64,000 nucleotides of DNA from Methanoregula formicica SMSP (GCF_000327485.1 NC_019943.1:868001-932000); one strand, 5' to 3'. Shown: positions 9,411 to 18,356, counted from the stretch's first letter. Program-made: numbers and translations. Notes: a model not told the origin generated them from the letters alone.

Positions 9411-10175
9411 TTATATCGTTTGGCCAGTTTTAAACGCATATGCACCAAGAAAGAGCATCCCGGTTGCAGTAGCCATGAGAACAAGGCAATCCGTGAGAAC
9501 CGGAAATGCCGACATGCCTATGAGGAGTCCCCGCAGGGCATCCACCCCGTACGTCAGCGGATTAAACAGTGAAAAAAAAGTTATTCCGGCAGGAAGGTTT
9601 TCAATCGGGAACATGGCCCCTGAGAGGAGGAATACCGGGAATAACAGAAAGTTCGTAATATTGTAATAATCATGGACATCCCGCAACCGGGATGCCAGGA
9701 TCAGTCCCATGCTGATGAATATTATGGATATCAGCAGCATAATAACCAAGGATGCGGCCAGCTGGAACAATCCCGTCACCTGAAAACTCATCAGGACTGC
9801 AAGTATGATGATAATGATCGATTGAAACAATGAAGTGGTCGCTCCTCCCAGTGTCCGGCCAAGCATGATAGAAACCCGGCTGGCCGGTGTCACCATGATC
9901 TCTTTTAAAAAACCGAACTGCCGGTCGGACAAAACAGATAATCCAACCATGGATGCAGTGAACAACAACGTCATCCCAATGATCCCTGGGACAAAATACT
10001 GGAAATATCCTATGGATGAGGGTACACCCGGAATATTTATCTGACGGAATCCCAATCCCATAAAGATCAGAATAAAAATCGGCATCGCAATCGCATTTAT
10101 AATCCTGAACTTGGTTCGTGAGAATTTGATCATTTCACGCAGCCAGAGAACGTATACCGCTTTTGCTTCGATCAT
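9411..10175 (-). CDS. ABC-2 type permease (DrrB-like), second system
   Basis: A 254-residue ABC-2 permease with six helices, carrying FVPGIIGMTLLFTASMVGLSVLSD, a central MVTPASRVSIMLGR loop and FNPLTYGVDALRGLLIG. It begins at an ATG overlapping the stop of the ATPase gene (TAATG), so the two are co-translated. It is last in the order cobN, ATPase, permease, on the minus strand. It is clearly diverged from the permease at 7354-8079, so the window holds two distinct ABC-2 systems on either side of one locus. Substrate unknown. Confidence 0.88.
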   Translation of the reverse strand: MIEAKAVYVLWLREMIKFSRTKFRIINAIAMPIFILIFMGLGFRQINIPGVPSSIGYFQYFVPGIIGMTLLFTASMVGLSVLSDRQFGFLKEIMVTPASRVSIMLGRTLGGATTSLFQSIIIIILAVLMSFQVTGLFQLAASLVIMLLISIIFISMGLILASRLRDVHDYYNITNFLLFPVFLLSGAMFPIENLPAGITFFSLFNPLTYGVDALRGLLIGMSAFPVLTDCLVLMATATGMLFLGAYAFKTGQTI

Positions 10176-11167
10176 TATCGTGTATTCCTCCGAATATAGG
10201 CACGAACTTGGTCTCGGGAAGAGCCTTTCTGGTCCCGGATAGCAGAGCCGGTATAGGCAAGAAATGCCTCCTCAAGACTGGGTTTCGTGACGGTCACTGA
10301 AGATACGGAGATCCCCTTTGAGAAAATGTGTCCCAGAATCGACGGGATCTTTTTTTCCGCGTGAGTCATGGATATCGTGACCGCGTGGTCACACGAATTT
10401 ATGCTTGTTGTCTCTCCGTATTCCCTGAGGAGAGTTTTGATTGTCTCGATGTTTTTTGTGTCCGATTCAATACACACGAAATCTTCACCGGCTTTTATCT
10501 TCAGGTTCTCCGGAGTGTCGAGGGCAATGATCTTTCCATGATCGATGATGGCGATCCGGTCGCAAAGGAAATCAGCCTCTTCCAGATAATGTGTCGTAAG
10601 TATCAGGGTGATACCGAGACTGTGGTTTAATTCACGGATGTAATGCCATATTTTTCTCCGGGTCTGCGCATCGAGACCAAGGGTCGGTTCATCAAGGAAG
10701 AGGATACGGGGACGGTGCATGAGTCCCCGTGCAATCTCCAGCCGTCTCCGCATACCCCCGGAGTACTCCCGGACCACCTGATCAGCCCTGTCCTGCAGAT
10801 CAACCAGTGCAAGGACTTCCCTGATCCGCTGCTCTCTCTCGGCAGATGGCATATCGTACATCATGGCGTGAAAATCGAGATTCTCCCGCCCGGTCAGTTC
10901 GATGTCGAGGGAAGGATCCTGGAAAACGATACCGATCATTCTCCGGATTTTATCCGGATCGGTATGAATACTATGTCCCGATATGGTAGCAGTTCCGTGA
11001 CTGGGCTTGTCCAGCGTTGTGAGGATGTTGATAATTGTCGTTTTTCCCGCGCCATTGGGCCCCAGCAGGCCGAACAGTTCCCCTTCCTGCACAGTAAGGG
11101 ATACCGCATCGACCGCGGTCAGCGATCCAAACGAGCGTGTCAGGTTATCAAGAACGATTGCGTCCAT
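10175..11167 (-). CDS. ABC-2 type transporter ATPase (DrrA-like), second system
   Basis: A 330-residue ATPase with Walker A GPNGAGKTT at 36-44, signature YSGGMRRRLEIARG, Walker B ILFLDEPTLGLD and a C-terminal accessory domain of about 90 residues. It follows cobN by 29 bases on the same strand and overlaps its permease at the stop codon. Tight linkage to a CobN-type chelatase subunit suggests the exporter handles the chelatase product, substrate or a related metallophore; this is inference only. Confidence 0.9.
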   Translation of the reverse strand: MDAIVLDNLTRSFGSLTAVDAVSLTVQEGELFGLLGPNGAGKTTIINILTTLDKPSHGTATISGHSIHTDPDKIRRMIGIVFQDPSLDIELTGRENLDFHAMMYDMPSAEREQRIREVLALVDLQDRADQVVREYSGGMRRRLEIARGLMHRPRILFLDEPTLGLDAQTRRKIWHYIRELNHSLGITLILTTHYLEEADFLCDRIAIIDHGKIIALDTPENLKIKAGEDFVCIESDTKNIETIKTLLREYGETTSINSCDHAVTISMTHAEKKIPSILGHIFSKGISVSSVTVTKPSLEEAFLAYTGSAIRDQKGSSRDQVRAYIRRNTR

Positions 11168-11196
11168 ACGGTCTCTCCGTAATACCGAAAAATGAA

Positions 11197-14100
11197 TTAG
11201 TGGGGGCGATTGGCTTTCACTTTTGCGAGGACGTCCCGCATGGACTCACCCCAGGATCCCACATCCTCATGGGTGAAGATATCGACATTCCCCCCCTGGT
11301 GGTCGCCTTCGGTCACTTGGTCCTCCATCCAGGACTCGATCTCCAGGTAATTATTTCTGAGATCCTGCAGGGTCTGCTCATCAGCATCCCATAATCCCCG
11401 CTGTTCGGCTTCCAGTAACCTGCGTGCTATCTCTTCGAGTGCATAGGGGTTGTTTTCCTCGAAGAATTCCCGCATCTCGTCATCGTTCACAAAAGTATTG
11501 GCAATATCGTCAAAGATCCAGTCATCGACTTCCTGGGTCGAGGCCTCCCAGCCATAGACATGCGTGATCCTTCGCATGATATCGGCAGCACCTTTATACC
11601 CGTGTTCTTTCATGCCTTCGATCCATTTCGGATTGAGGAGTTTTGTCCTGACCACCCGGCGGATCTCGTCAGAGAGGTCGCGTACTTCTACGTTCTCCGG
11701 TTCCCGCGTGTCTCCGTAATACGGTTTCACGTCCTTTCCGGAATAATGACGGGCTGCTGCCGTCATCCCCCCCTGCGTGCCGAAATAGCAACAGCACCCG
11801 AGGAGATCGTATTCGTCGGAGATGACACTGTTGAACGTCACTGCAACGGTTGACAGGCTGGACGCCAGGTGTTCGTGGGCTGCCGTTCCCTGGATATCTT
11901 TTCCGTACGCATACCCGTTCCAGACCACGAAGATATCGGCAAGATCTGCCTCGGTCTTCCATGCACTTGCGAGAACTGCAAGGTTCACACCGCTGGAGTA
12001 CGTGCCTGGCGGGGATGAAAAAATACGGAGGGTGGCATCTCTCCAGGACGTTCCCTCCTTCTCCTGCATTTTCTCAAGGGCATGTTTCCGGACGAAGTTC
12101 TGTTCCGTAGGTTCGTCCAACGCAGCCACAGCCTGAATTGCTTCATCAAGTAATTCATAACAGTTCGAGAAATTGTCCCGCAGGATACCTGACGATCTGA
12201 TAGTGACATCAATCCGGGGACGGCCGAGTTTTTCCAGAGGGATAATGGAAAAAGCCCGTACCTGCCCATTGGACTGCCATACCGGTTCGACCCCCAGCAG
12301 CGCCATCAACTGCGCGTACATCTCCCCATCGGATGACATTACATCCGTGCACATCCAGTAAAACCCGATATTCTCCGGGAGCTTGCCCTCTTCTTTCTCG
12401 TATTTTGCCAGGATGGATTCTGCAAGCCGTTTTCCTACTCTCCATGCAGGTTTTGTCGGCACTTTGTACGGATCCAGCGAATAGAAATTCCGACCGGTAG
12501 GCAGAACCTCCTCATGTCCGCGGGAGATCTGGCCGGAAGGTCCGGCAGAGAGATATCCGCCCGCAAGTCCGTTGAGCAGTGACTCAATCTCCCTGGATTC
12601 ATCGACTCTCTTGTTGATATCGAGGATCCTTGCGCGGATCTGGTCGAGTGCTTTAGCTTGAGCGGGACTAATCGGTCTGCCGAATATTTCCTGCGATGAT
12701 GCCGGAGTATCCGAGAGAGCTGAGTCGATGAATTTTTTTGAGGTACTTTCGAGCCGTTCGAGCAGTGCCCCGTACGATGCCTGGTGCTCGTCCGAATACT
12801 TGTTCTGGTTTGTCAACAGCTCGGTAAGGTCAAAGCCCATCACTTCGGCAATTGTGCGGCGGGCAGAGGGATCGCCGGTATCGAACCGGATGATGGAATT
12901 GATGAAATCCAGACGTTTATCTCCTATGGGAAGTTCGCCGAAGATATGCATCCCGGACTGGATCTGGGTATTCCGGATTTTCGATAAGGCCTCGTGCGCA
13001 CGGCTCACAACTTCGGAGAGGGGGAGATCGTGGGTGAGATGCATGTCCTTGTCGAGGTTAATTGCAGTCACCGCATCGATAATCAGGTGCTGGAGTGCAT
13101 GGGCACGGGCTGGATCGATCTTGGCCGTTTCATACTGGCTGAGAAGGTTATCGAGTTCCTCGAGGCCCTCGTACAGGCCCCCCTGAGTCATAACCGTCTG
13201 CATATGATCGCAAAGAACCGCATATGCCCGGCGTTTGGCAATTGTACCTTCGGGGGGATTGTCGGAATTGTAAATATAGATGTACGGGACTGTGCCGGCT
13301 GCGATGTCCGGGTAGCACTCTTCGGATAAGCCAAGCCCCTTGCCGGGCAGGAACTCCAGCGTGCCATGCGTGCCGACATGGATGACAATATCAGCTTTCT
13401 GAATGTGTTCGATCCAGTAATAGGTGGCAAGGTACTGGTGCGTTGGGGGACAATCCGGATCATGCAGGATTTTACAGACCTCTCCATCGCACCGTGCACC
13501 GTAACACCCGCGTTTTGGCTGGACGTGAACCGTTGCGTTGCCGTATGAGACCCCGACGATCAGGATCTTGTTGTCATATACCATGCCGAGGCCTGGCGGC
13601 TCGTTCCAGGTCTCAGTCATTTTCTGCTGGACGGCGGGCGGGAGTGATCTGAAATAAGGGAGATAGGTTGACATCTCCATCTGCATCAGAGCGCCCCCAT
13701 GAGAGACGATATCCTCGATCGTGGTCCAGCGGAACTCGGACTTCGCCCGCTTGTCAATAATTGTCTGGATCAATTCCTTGCCGGATTCCGGGGCCGAGAC
13801 GTTGTACCCCGCCGCTTTCATGCTCTGGAGGATCCGGGCCACGCTCTCGAGGGAGTCGAAATGGGCCCCGCCTCCGATGTTCGCGTCGGAGTTTCCGCAG
13901 GGGCTGTTGTTCAGGATAAATGCCACCTTTCTCTCATGTACCGGCTTTTTCGCAAGGGCGATCCATTTCCTGACGCGAAGCGACACTTTCCTGATCCGGT
14001 CCGCAACGAATTCCTTGGTGTTGTTTCCATCGGAGATACTGCCGCTGGACCCGATATAGATCGGTTCGATAACACCATCGAATTCGGGCATTGCCACCGC

Positions 14101-15006
14101 ATGACCGGTGTCGTGAGTCAGGCCCTTCGATTCCTTCCATTGCTCGACCGTCAGGTACCCGGAGACGACCGGCTGGAAAATTGGGATATTGAGGGTTTTT
14201 AAAAGATCGATACCGGAAATAATCGCCGTTGTGCTTTCAAACTCCCCGGTCTTCGTGGCTCCCAGGAGATAGGGTACCAGCTTGATAATCGCATCGACAC
14301 GAGAGACCCCGTTCTTCATGAGGTAGTGATTGATGTCCTCGGCAATTCCCCGGGCTCCCACGCCTTCGTCCCGTGCCCAGTACGTGAACATGGGAATAAC
14401 ATTCATGCCCTCCGATTCCAGCTGGCGGATCAGCGCGTCCTCGATTGCCAAGTTCCCCGCAATCCACCAGAAGCGCAGGAAGATGACACTGACCCACGGG
14501 GCATCCCGTTTTTTGGGTTCATACCATTTCAGGTAATCCTCGGTGTTGGAGAATATTTTTTCGGCATCCGGATGATAGATACCATCCCACGGGAGTTTTG
14601 CCGGGGGATCCACCGGAACATCTGCGTTGAGCAATTCCTTTCCCAGATAATTCAGGAGGTTTTTGAGATTGTCATCGCCTCCGTAGGTAAAGTAAATCTG
14701 GCACCCCGATACGATCTCCGGTTTGACTGTCGACAGCGCCCAATAGGAGGGGTCACCGATGCTGACAACGGGTACTTTCTGACCAATGGACTTGAGTTCC
14801 TTATCGATCTGGTCCCAGACCAGTTCGGAACTGTGGTGAATCAGAATAATATCCGATTTTTTCATCTCCTCCAGTGCATTGTCCAGTTTTTCCTGGGACT
14901 GTCCCAGTACCGTTGAGGAAAAGAACGAGAGATCGATTCCCTCCTTTTCCGCAACCCGCTTCAGTGTGGGCCCGTACGCTCCCATCATGATCGATGTGAC
15001 TTTCAT
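11197..15006 (-). CDS. cobN: CobN-type large chelatase subunit
   Basis: A 1269-residue protein of the CobN / magnesium-chelatase H family, the tetrapyrrole-binding subunit into which metal is inserted by an AAA+ motor. Length and blocks such as CYGARCDGEVCKILHDPDCPPTHQY, HVGTHGTLEFLPGK and FVVWNGYAYG agree with full-length CobN. The aerobic B12 pathway uses CobN with CobS and CobT. Methanogens lack that route, and archaeal CobN proteins paired with ChlI/ChlD-like subunits remain without a firmly assigned reaction. The matching ATPases are 5 kb away on the same strand. It starts an operon with an ABC-2 transporter. The upstream region holds nested palindromes. Confidence 0.93.
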   Translation of the reverse strand: MKVTSIMMGAYGPTLKRVAEKEGIDLSFFSSTVLGQSQEKLDNALEEMKKSDIILIHHSSELVWDQIDKELKSIGQKVPVVSIGDPSYWALSTVKPEIVSGCQIYFTYGGDDNLKNLLNYLGKELLNADVPVDPPAKLPWDGIYHPDAEKIFSNTEDYLKWYEPKKRDAPWVSVIFLRFWWIAGNLAIEDALIRQLESEGMNVIPMFTYWARDEGVGARGIAEDINHYLMKNGVSRVDAIIKLVPYLLGATKTGEFESTTAIISGIDLLKTLNIPIFQPVVSGYLTVEQWKESKGLTHDTGHAVAMPEFDGVIEPIYIGSSGSISDGNNTKEFVADRIRKVSLRVRKWIALAKKPVHERKVAFILNNSPCGNSDANIGGGAHFDSLESVARILQSMKAAGYNVSAPESGKELIQTIIDKRAKSEFRWTTIEDIVSHGGALMQMEMSTYLPYFRSLPPAVQQKMTETWNEPPGLGMVYDNKILIVGVSYGNATVHVQPKRGCYGARCDGEVCKILHDPDCPPTHQYLATYYWIEHIQKADIVIHVGTHGTLEFLPGKGLGLSEECYPDIAAGTVPYIYIYNSDNPPEGTIAKRRAYAVLCDHMQTVMTQGGLYEGLEELDNLLSQYETAKIDPARAHALQHLIIDAVTAINLDKDMHLTHDLPLSEVVSRAHEALSKIRNTQIQSGMHIFGELPIGDKRLDFINSIIRFDTGDPSARRTIAEVMGFDLTELLTNQNKYSDEHQASYGALLERLESTSKKFIDSALSDTPASSQEIFGRPISPAQAKALDQIRARILDINKRVDESREIESLLNGLAGGYLSAGPSGQISRGHEEVLPTGRNFYSLDPYKVPTKPAWRVGKRLAESILAKYEKEEGKLPENIGFYWMCTDVMSSDGEMYAQLMALLGVEPVWQSNGQVRAFSIIPLEKLGRPRIDVTIRSSGILRDNFSNCYELLDEAIQAVAALDEPTEQNFVRKHALEKMQEKEGTSWRDATLRIFSSPPGTYSSGVNLAVLASAWKTEADLADIFVVWNGYAYGKDIQGTAAHEHLASSLSTVAVTFNSVISDEYDLLGCCCYFGTQGGMTAAARHYSGKDVKPYYGDTREPENVEVRDLSDEIRRVVRTKLLNPKWIEGMKEHGYKGAADIMRRITHVYGWEASTQEVDDWIFDDIANTFVNDDEMREFFEENNPYALEEIARRLLEAEQRGLWDADEQTLQDLRNNYLEIESWMEDQVTEGDHQGGNVDIFTHEDVGSWGESMRDVLAKVKANRPH

Positions 15007-15273
15007 TCTGATCTCTCCATGAATTTCCCCAACAGATTCTCCCGGTCATTCAACCGGTCCGGTTGCTGGCCATGTCGGCAGATTTTCCGGTTGAATATCG
15101 CGTGAAAGCTAGTGAAGATCTGATGTTGTGATCATCGGCATGTATTCTTAAAAATGTTACGAAACTTCATACTCTGAGTTAACAATATAATAAAAAAGAC
15201 TACTTAGTCTTATGGAAATAAAATTTATTGTTAATATTGGAAATTCAAAATATACAGACACGGATTGGGCTTC
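15007..15273. promoter_or_regulatory. cobN upstream region with nested palindromes
   Basis: No gene seen. TTAACAATA (15179-15187) and TATTGTTAA (15226-15234) form an outer inverted pair around AAGACT-ACTT-AGTCTT (15196-15211) and an A/T-rich core (ATATAATAAAAAA) that could hold a TATA box. It lies about 170-230 bases before the cobN start. Confidence 0.45.
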
Positions 15274-15387
15274 ATGCAACCATCTTGGGCAATCATCGCA
15301 GGTCTGGCAATGATTCTATGCTGTTATCCTGCTCATGCTGCCGATTACTGGACGGGAGAAGATGTATGCGGGGGCGTAAATGACTGA
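15274..15387 (+). pseudogene. truncated 5' end of a secreted-protein gene
   Basis: An open frame of 37 codons gives MQPSWAIIAGLAMILCC then YPAHAADYWTGEDV, a textbook signal peptide with an A-H-A cleavage site followed by only a few mature residues. From about 15365 the sequence becomes homologous to the minus-strand cassette DNA (GGGGGCGTxAATGA is shared with 18721-18733) and a TGA follows at 15385. The best reading is the beginning of an exported-protein gene whose remainder was replaced when the cassette locus formed. It might instead be a tiny secreted peptide. Confidence 0.45.
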
Positions 15388-15863
15388 GCTTCACAAAAAT
15401 CACGACTTCTCCATTGACACTGTGATAATTTGTTGGCCAATCCTGAACCCAGATTGCCCCAGACCACACGAAGAATTGCATTGTGATGGCACATTGCATC
15501 CGTCCAGTCATTATTTGGACAACATCTAATTTGATCAACAGAGAAATCCACATAAGCTCCTGACAGCGAACATGGAACAATATGCCAGTATGCAAATGCC
15601 TCGCTTGTCCCGCCTACATTGCTTGCTATTACACGAATGGTATGATTTCCTGCAGTTGCACTATCCGCAGCAGGTGTTGAATAACTCGCAGAATGTCCAT
15701 AGGTCTGTTGAACTAAACCCCCATCATAGTAAAAACTCAATGTGGCTTGTATACCCCCATCCATTAAGGCAGTAAAAACTGAAGACTGATTCGAGCCTAC
15801 TCCCACACTTGCATGAGTTGGGGATAAATGTACGACCGGCGGACTCGGTGGCGGGCTTCCCAT
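15345..15863 (-). CDS. MGSPPPS Ig-like protein, cassette copy 3, 3'-truncated
   Basis: 172 residues, closely similar to the first about 155 residues of copy 1 (18357-19214): a proline-rich MGSPPPSPP start, an Ig/PKD-like beta domain (about 10-95) and a cysteine-rich block containing CCPNN, CHHN, QCQWRSRDFC. Homology stops at SFTPPH, where the frame runs into unrelated DNA and ends ten residues later, so the last third is lost. Start defined by ATG two bases after the TGA of the preceding P-loop tail, with GGAGGTGAA as ribosome binding site. No signal peptide is visible. Function unknown; the truncation makes activity doubtful. Confidence 0.6.
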   Translation of the reverse strand: MGSPPPSPPVVHLSPTHASVGVGSNQSSVFTALMDGGIQATLSFYYDGGLVQQTYGHSASYSTPAADSATAGNHTIRVIASNVGGTSEAFAYWHIVPCSLSGAYVDFSVDQIRCCPNNDWTDAMCHHNAILRVVWGNLGSGLANKLSQCQWRSRDFCEAQSFTPPHTSSPVQ

Positions 15864-15864
15864 T

Positions 15865-16236
15865 TCAGTTCACCTCCCGCCAGCCGTCGCGGATGAGATA
15901 CTGCGGGAGCACCCAGCCATCACAGAAAACCATGTTCCTGTTTCTCCAGACCGGCTCTTTCACGGAATATTCCTAGCGGACCAGATAATGGTCGTTATAT
16001 CCGATATAGGGCTCTCCTTCAGAAACATCGAAATATTTTACGGATTCTTTATCCAGGCTACTAATGACGGGTAGTCTCCCAAAAAAAGATTTCATTCTGT
16101 CTACTTCATTTATATCCAGTAGGATATCCAGTAGGGCCGATGGCTGGTAGCAGACAACCGTGCGGTTCTTAGGCTTACCGAGCAGTTTGAGGCCCACGTT
16201 AAGATATGTGCCAATGACTGCAAGATGGTTCATCAT
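15865..16236 (-). pseudogene. C-terminal remnant of the P-loop protein with in-frame amber stop
   Basis: The frame from 16236 encodes LAVIG...VVCYQPSALLDI...YNDHYLVR, aligning with residues from about 240 onward of the intact protein at 19216-20286 (LAVIG...VVCYQPTMYLDI...YNNRYWV). A TAG at 15973-15975 then interrupts. The same frame continues without a gap as EYSVKEPVW...WVLPQYLIRDGWREVN to the TGA at 15865, aligning residue for residue with the parent. About 240 N-terminal residues, including the nucleotide-binding motif, are absent, so this is a decayed copy. Confidence 0.8.
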
Positions 16237-16252
16237 AAGTATCTGAAAATTT

Positions 16253-16870
16253 TTAATACGATTGATTTGTCGAATTTGTAATTGTTGGTTTAAGTCGCCC
16301 CGCTAAAACAACTTCAACCCCCCATCCTTTGAGGGTTGTGTTGGAAAGCTTCTCGTTATCATGTGTTAAGGTGGAAACGTGCATGATAATTTTCTTGTCT
16401 GCGGGCATCATCTCAACTCCTGCAACATGCAAGTCAGAACTGTTTTCTATCCGTTTTAATTCAGCATATACTTCTTTTATTTCATCCTCAATTTCTGAGT
16501 CATGGATAACATATATCGTCCAGTTTCCAATTTTTTTATTTTGTAGCATATCAATTTCTTTTTTATCCTGGATATTATAGGCATAGATGATCAGTTGCTG
16601 GTTGGCTGTATCTACGCCCCATTTACTAATCCCGAATTTTCCGAAAAGAATGATGTCATCCATTTCATTTTTCAGTGAATCCGGAAGATCTTTCGTTACA
16701 TTTTTCCGTTCTTCCCATGTATCAGGGTAAATGCGTAATGACTGAGTCATAGTTTTCAATCCCTCTGTATTATTAGAATTCATTTCATTGAATAGCCACA
16801 ATCCGCTGCAAATAACGATTAAAATAATCACTATAGCAATGATGATTATCGTTGATCTTTTTATTGCCAT
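16253..16870 (-). CDS. membrane-anchored extracellular protein, cassette copy 2
   Basis: 205 residues: a short basic start (MAIKRS), one strongly hydrophobic helix (about 7-27), then a polar domain rich in Asn/Thr sequons, so probably an outside-facing anchored protein. It is distantly similar to the 173-residue protein at 17794-18315: both have xNWTIxxIxDxEI, a central V-G/A-x run, and a final W-x-(V/I)-x-x-V-x-A. It begins 6 bases after the MGSPPPS copy 2 stop, implying co-transcription. No family recognised. Confidence 0.65.
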   Translation of the reverse strand: MAIKRSTIIIIAIVIILIVICSGLWLFNEMNSNNTEGLKTMTQSLRIYPDTWEERKNVTKDLPDSLKNEMDDIILFGKFGISKWGVDTANQQLIIYAYNIQDKKEIDMLQNKKIGNWTIYVIHDSEIEDEIKEVYAELKRIENSSDLHVAGVEMMPADKKIIMHVSTLTHDNEKLSNTTLKGWGVEVVLAGRLKPTITNSTNQSY

Positions 16871-16876
16871 TACAAT

Positions 16877-17701
16877 TCACCAAAGTTCCACAGTTCCGTT
16901 ATGAAATATTCTGAAGGTTACAACAATCCGATCCTGATAGTGAATGCAATCAGTAAAGCCAATAACCTCTTTAATCTGAACTCTCGTGAAGTAACCCTCA
17001 TTTATTGGATATGGCATCTGATAATGTTCGGGCCATTCTCCTTTTTGGATGTTGAGATCGCCGTATTGAAAGAATCGCCAATTACTCCAATTTGTGTATC
17101 CTCCCGGTCCTCCAAGATATTCAGCGGTCATGTCATGGTTAACAGCTAAAGGATCAGGGAGATCCGGGGTCCATCTTCCCACGACGAATACATTCTTGTT
17201 TGCCGGCGAAGCAGGTAAAAAAGGTTGCTCTGAACAAGTTTCATTCCGTCTCCATTGGCAATTTGCTAATATGCCGCTGAATGGACCGCTATTTCCGGTA
17301 TATGCAAAATTTATTGCAGCATTTTGTGTACACGTAGCATTCTGCCATTCGCTTGCACTATTCGGGCGCCATTGACCAATCATCACATTCGGACCAAATG
17401 TAATAAAGGGGCCCAGAGGATTGCAGGAGTCCGGATCATACACATACCAATCGCAAATTGCTGAATTTGAACCCCCCTCATTCCACGCACGGGCTTCAAC
17501 AATGTGGTGCCCCAAGGTTCCTGCCCCGGCATTGTAAGATAAACTGGTTCCTGAACCGCTGATCACAAGGGTGCTATTAAAATAAATTGCAATTGAGCAG
17601 GAGATGTTTGTGGTTGCGGTAAATGTCCGTGAGGTTCCGACAGGATCATATCCCGGACAATTCATTGAAACGTTCGGCGGACTCGGCGGCGGGCTTCCCA
17701 T
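16877..17701 (-). CDS. MGSPPPS Ig-like protein, cassette copy 2
   Basis: 274 residues. It shares the MGSPPPSPP start and overall plan with copies 1 and 3 but has a different body: an Ig/PKD-like beta domain (about 10-95) ending in CDWYVYDP, then a domain with paired cysteines (CTQN, CQWRRNETCSEQPF) and a C-terminal part with SNWRFFQYGDLNI...YQMPYPINEG, which parallels EDYRFFQYTNSDI...LIQMPKGYK in copy 1. The start ATG lies two bases after the TGA of the retained P-loop tail, with GGAGGTGAA upstream. No signal peptide is evident despite many sequons and cysteines. Function unknown. Confidence 0.7.
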   Translation of the reverse strand: MGSPPPSPPNVSMNCPGYDPVGTSRTFTATTNISCSIAIYFNSTLVISGSGTSLSYNAGAGTLGHHIVEARAWNEGGSNSAICDWYVYDPDSCNPLGPFITFGPNVMIGQWRPNSASEWQNATCTQNAAINFAYTGNSGPFSGILANCQWRRNETCSEQPFLPASPANKNVFVVGRWTPDLPDPLAVNHDMTAEYLGGPGGYTNWSNWRFFQYGDLNIQKGEWPEHYQMPYPINEGYFTRVQIKEVIGFTDCIHYQDRIVVTFRIFHNGTVELW

Positions 17702-17702
17702 T

Positions 17703-17782
17703 TCAGTTCACCTCCAGGAACCCGTCACGGATGAGATACTGCGGGAGCACCCAGCCGGTACAGAACACCATATTGCCATCTT
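17703..17782 (-). pseudogene. last 24 codons of the P-loop gene, retained before copy 2
   Basis: Encodes DGNMVFCTGWVLPQYLIRDG...EVN and a TGA, the exact C-terminal end of the protein at 19216-20286. Upstream of this the homology breaks into the end of the anchored-protein gene. The block keeps the GGAGGTGAA site used by the following MGSPPPS start, which may be why it persists. Confidence 0.75.
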
Positions 17783-17793
17783 CAGAGTATTCT

Positions 17794-18315
17794 TCATGTT
17801 GCCCGTACAAAGACAATTCTCCAACTTTCGATCATAACCTCGGAACCGAGAATTTCCGGAGTGATATTGATTACTTTAACATACACCGTTTTTTTACAGG
17901 AATCGGGACTCCATGACCCTACGTGCTGGAGAGGGTGTTCATTTGCCCACTGTTTGACGTAGTTTTCATATGCATCCACTGCAGTGTTGTTGTAGATTTC
18001 AGGATCCTGAATCCATCTGATCGTCCAATTATCAATAACCTTATCCGGTTTCTTGCGTGTCAGAGGACTACAATTCAGATATATAGTCACCGTTTGTCCT
18101 GTTTCATTCGCTTCCCAGCTGCTGAAAAAAGAACGTTCATCAGACTGAGTGTTATTTATTTCTTTCATGATGCTCATGGGTAACGAGGTGTACGTTTTTT
18201 CGGGTTGCCCCATATTTTCGAATTGTGGCATTCTCAAGGAAAAAAAAGACGCAATTACAAGAATTACAATAGAAATTACAAGAAATATTGTTAAATTTTT
18301 ACCGTTGATATTCAA
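17794..18315 (-). CDS. membrane-anchored extracellular protein, cassette copy 1
   Basis: 173 residues with one N-terminal hydrophobic helix (about 9-27) and a sequon-rich polar domain (NNT, NET, NWT, NIT). Weak similarity to the 205-residue protein at 16253-16870 centres on xDNWTIRWIQDPEI and the closing WRIVFVRA. It lies 41 bases after MGSPPPS copy 1. Family and function unknown; its repeated position after each MGSPPPS gene implies a shared role at the cell surface. Confidence 0.62.
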   Translation of the reverse strand: MNINGKNLTIFLVISIVILVIASFFSLRMPQFENMGQPEKTYTSLPMSIMKEINNTQSDERSFFSSWEANETGQTVTIYLNCSPLTRKKPDKVIDNWTIRWIQDPEIYNNTAVDAYENYVKQWANEHPLQHVGSWSPDSCKKTVYVKVINITPEILGSEVMIESWRIVFVRAT

Positions 18316-18356
18316 TTATCATCATCCCTGGAGGACTATTCGGTATCTACCATTCC

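Noticed and set aside
11197-15006. CobN as part of the aerobic cobalamin pathway
   Set aside because: The organism type and the CbiA/CbiZ/cbiMNQO context point to anaerobic cobamide metabolism; no CobS/CobT-like pair other than the ChlI-type genes is present.
15973-15975. TAG as a pyrrolysine codon
   Set aside because: Not claimed as real: the gene copy lacks its N-terminal half, and no pyl gene is in the window. Kept only as a check in the findings.
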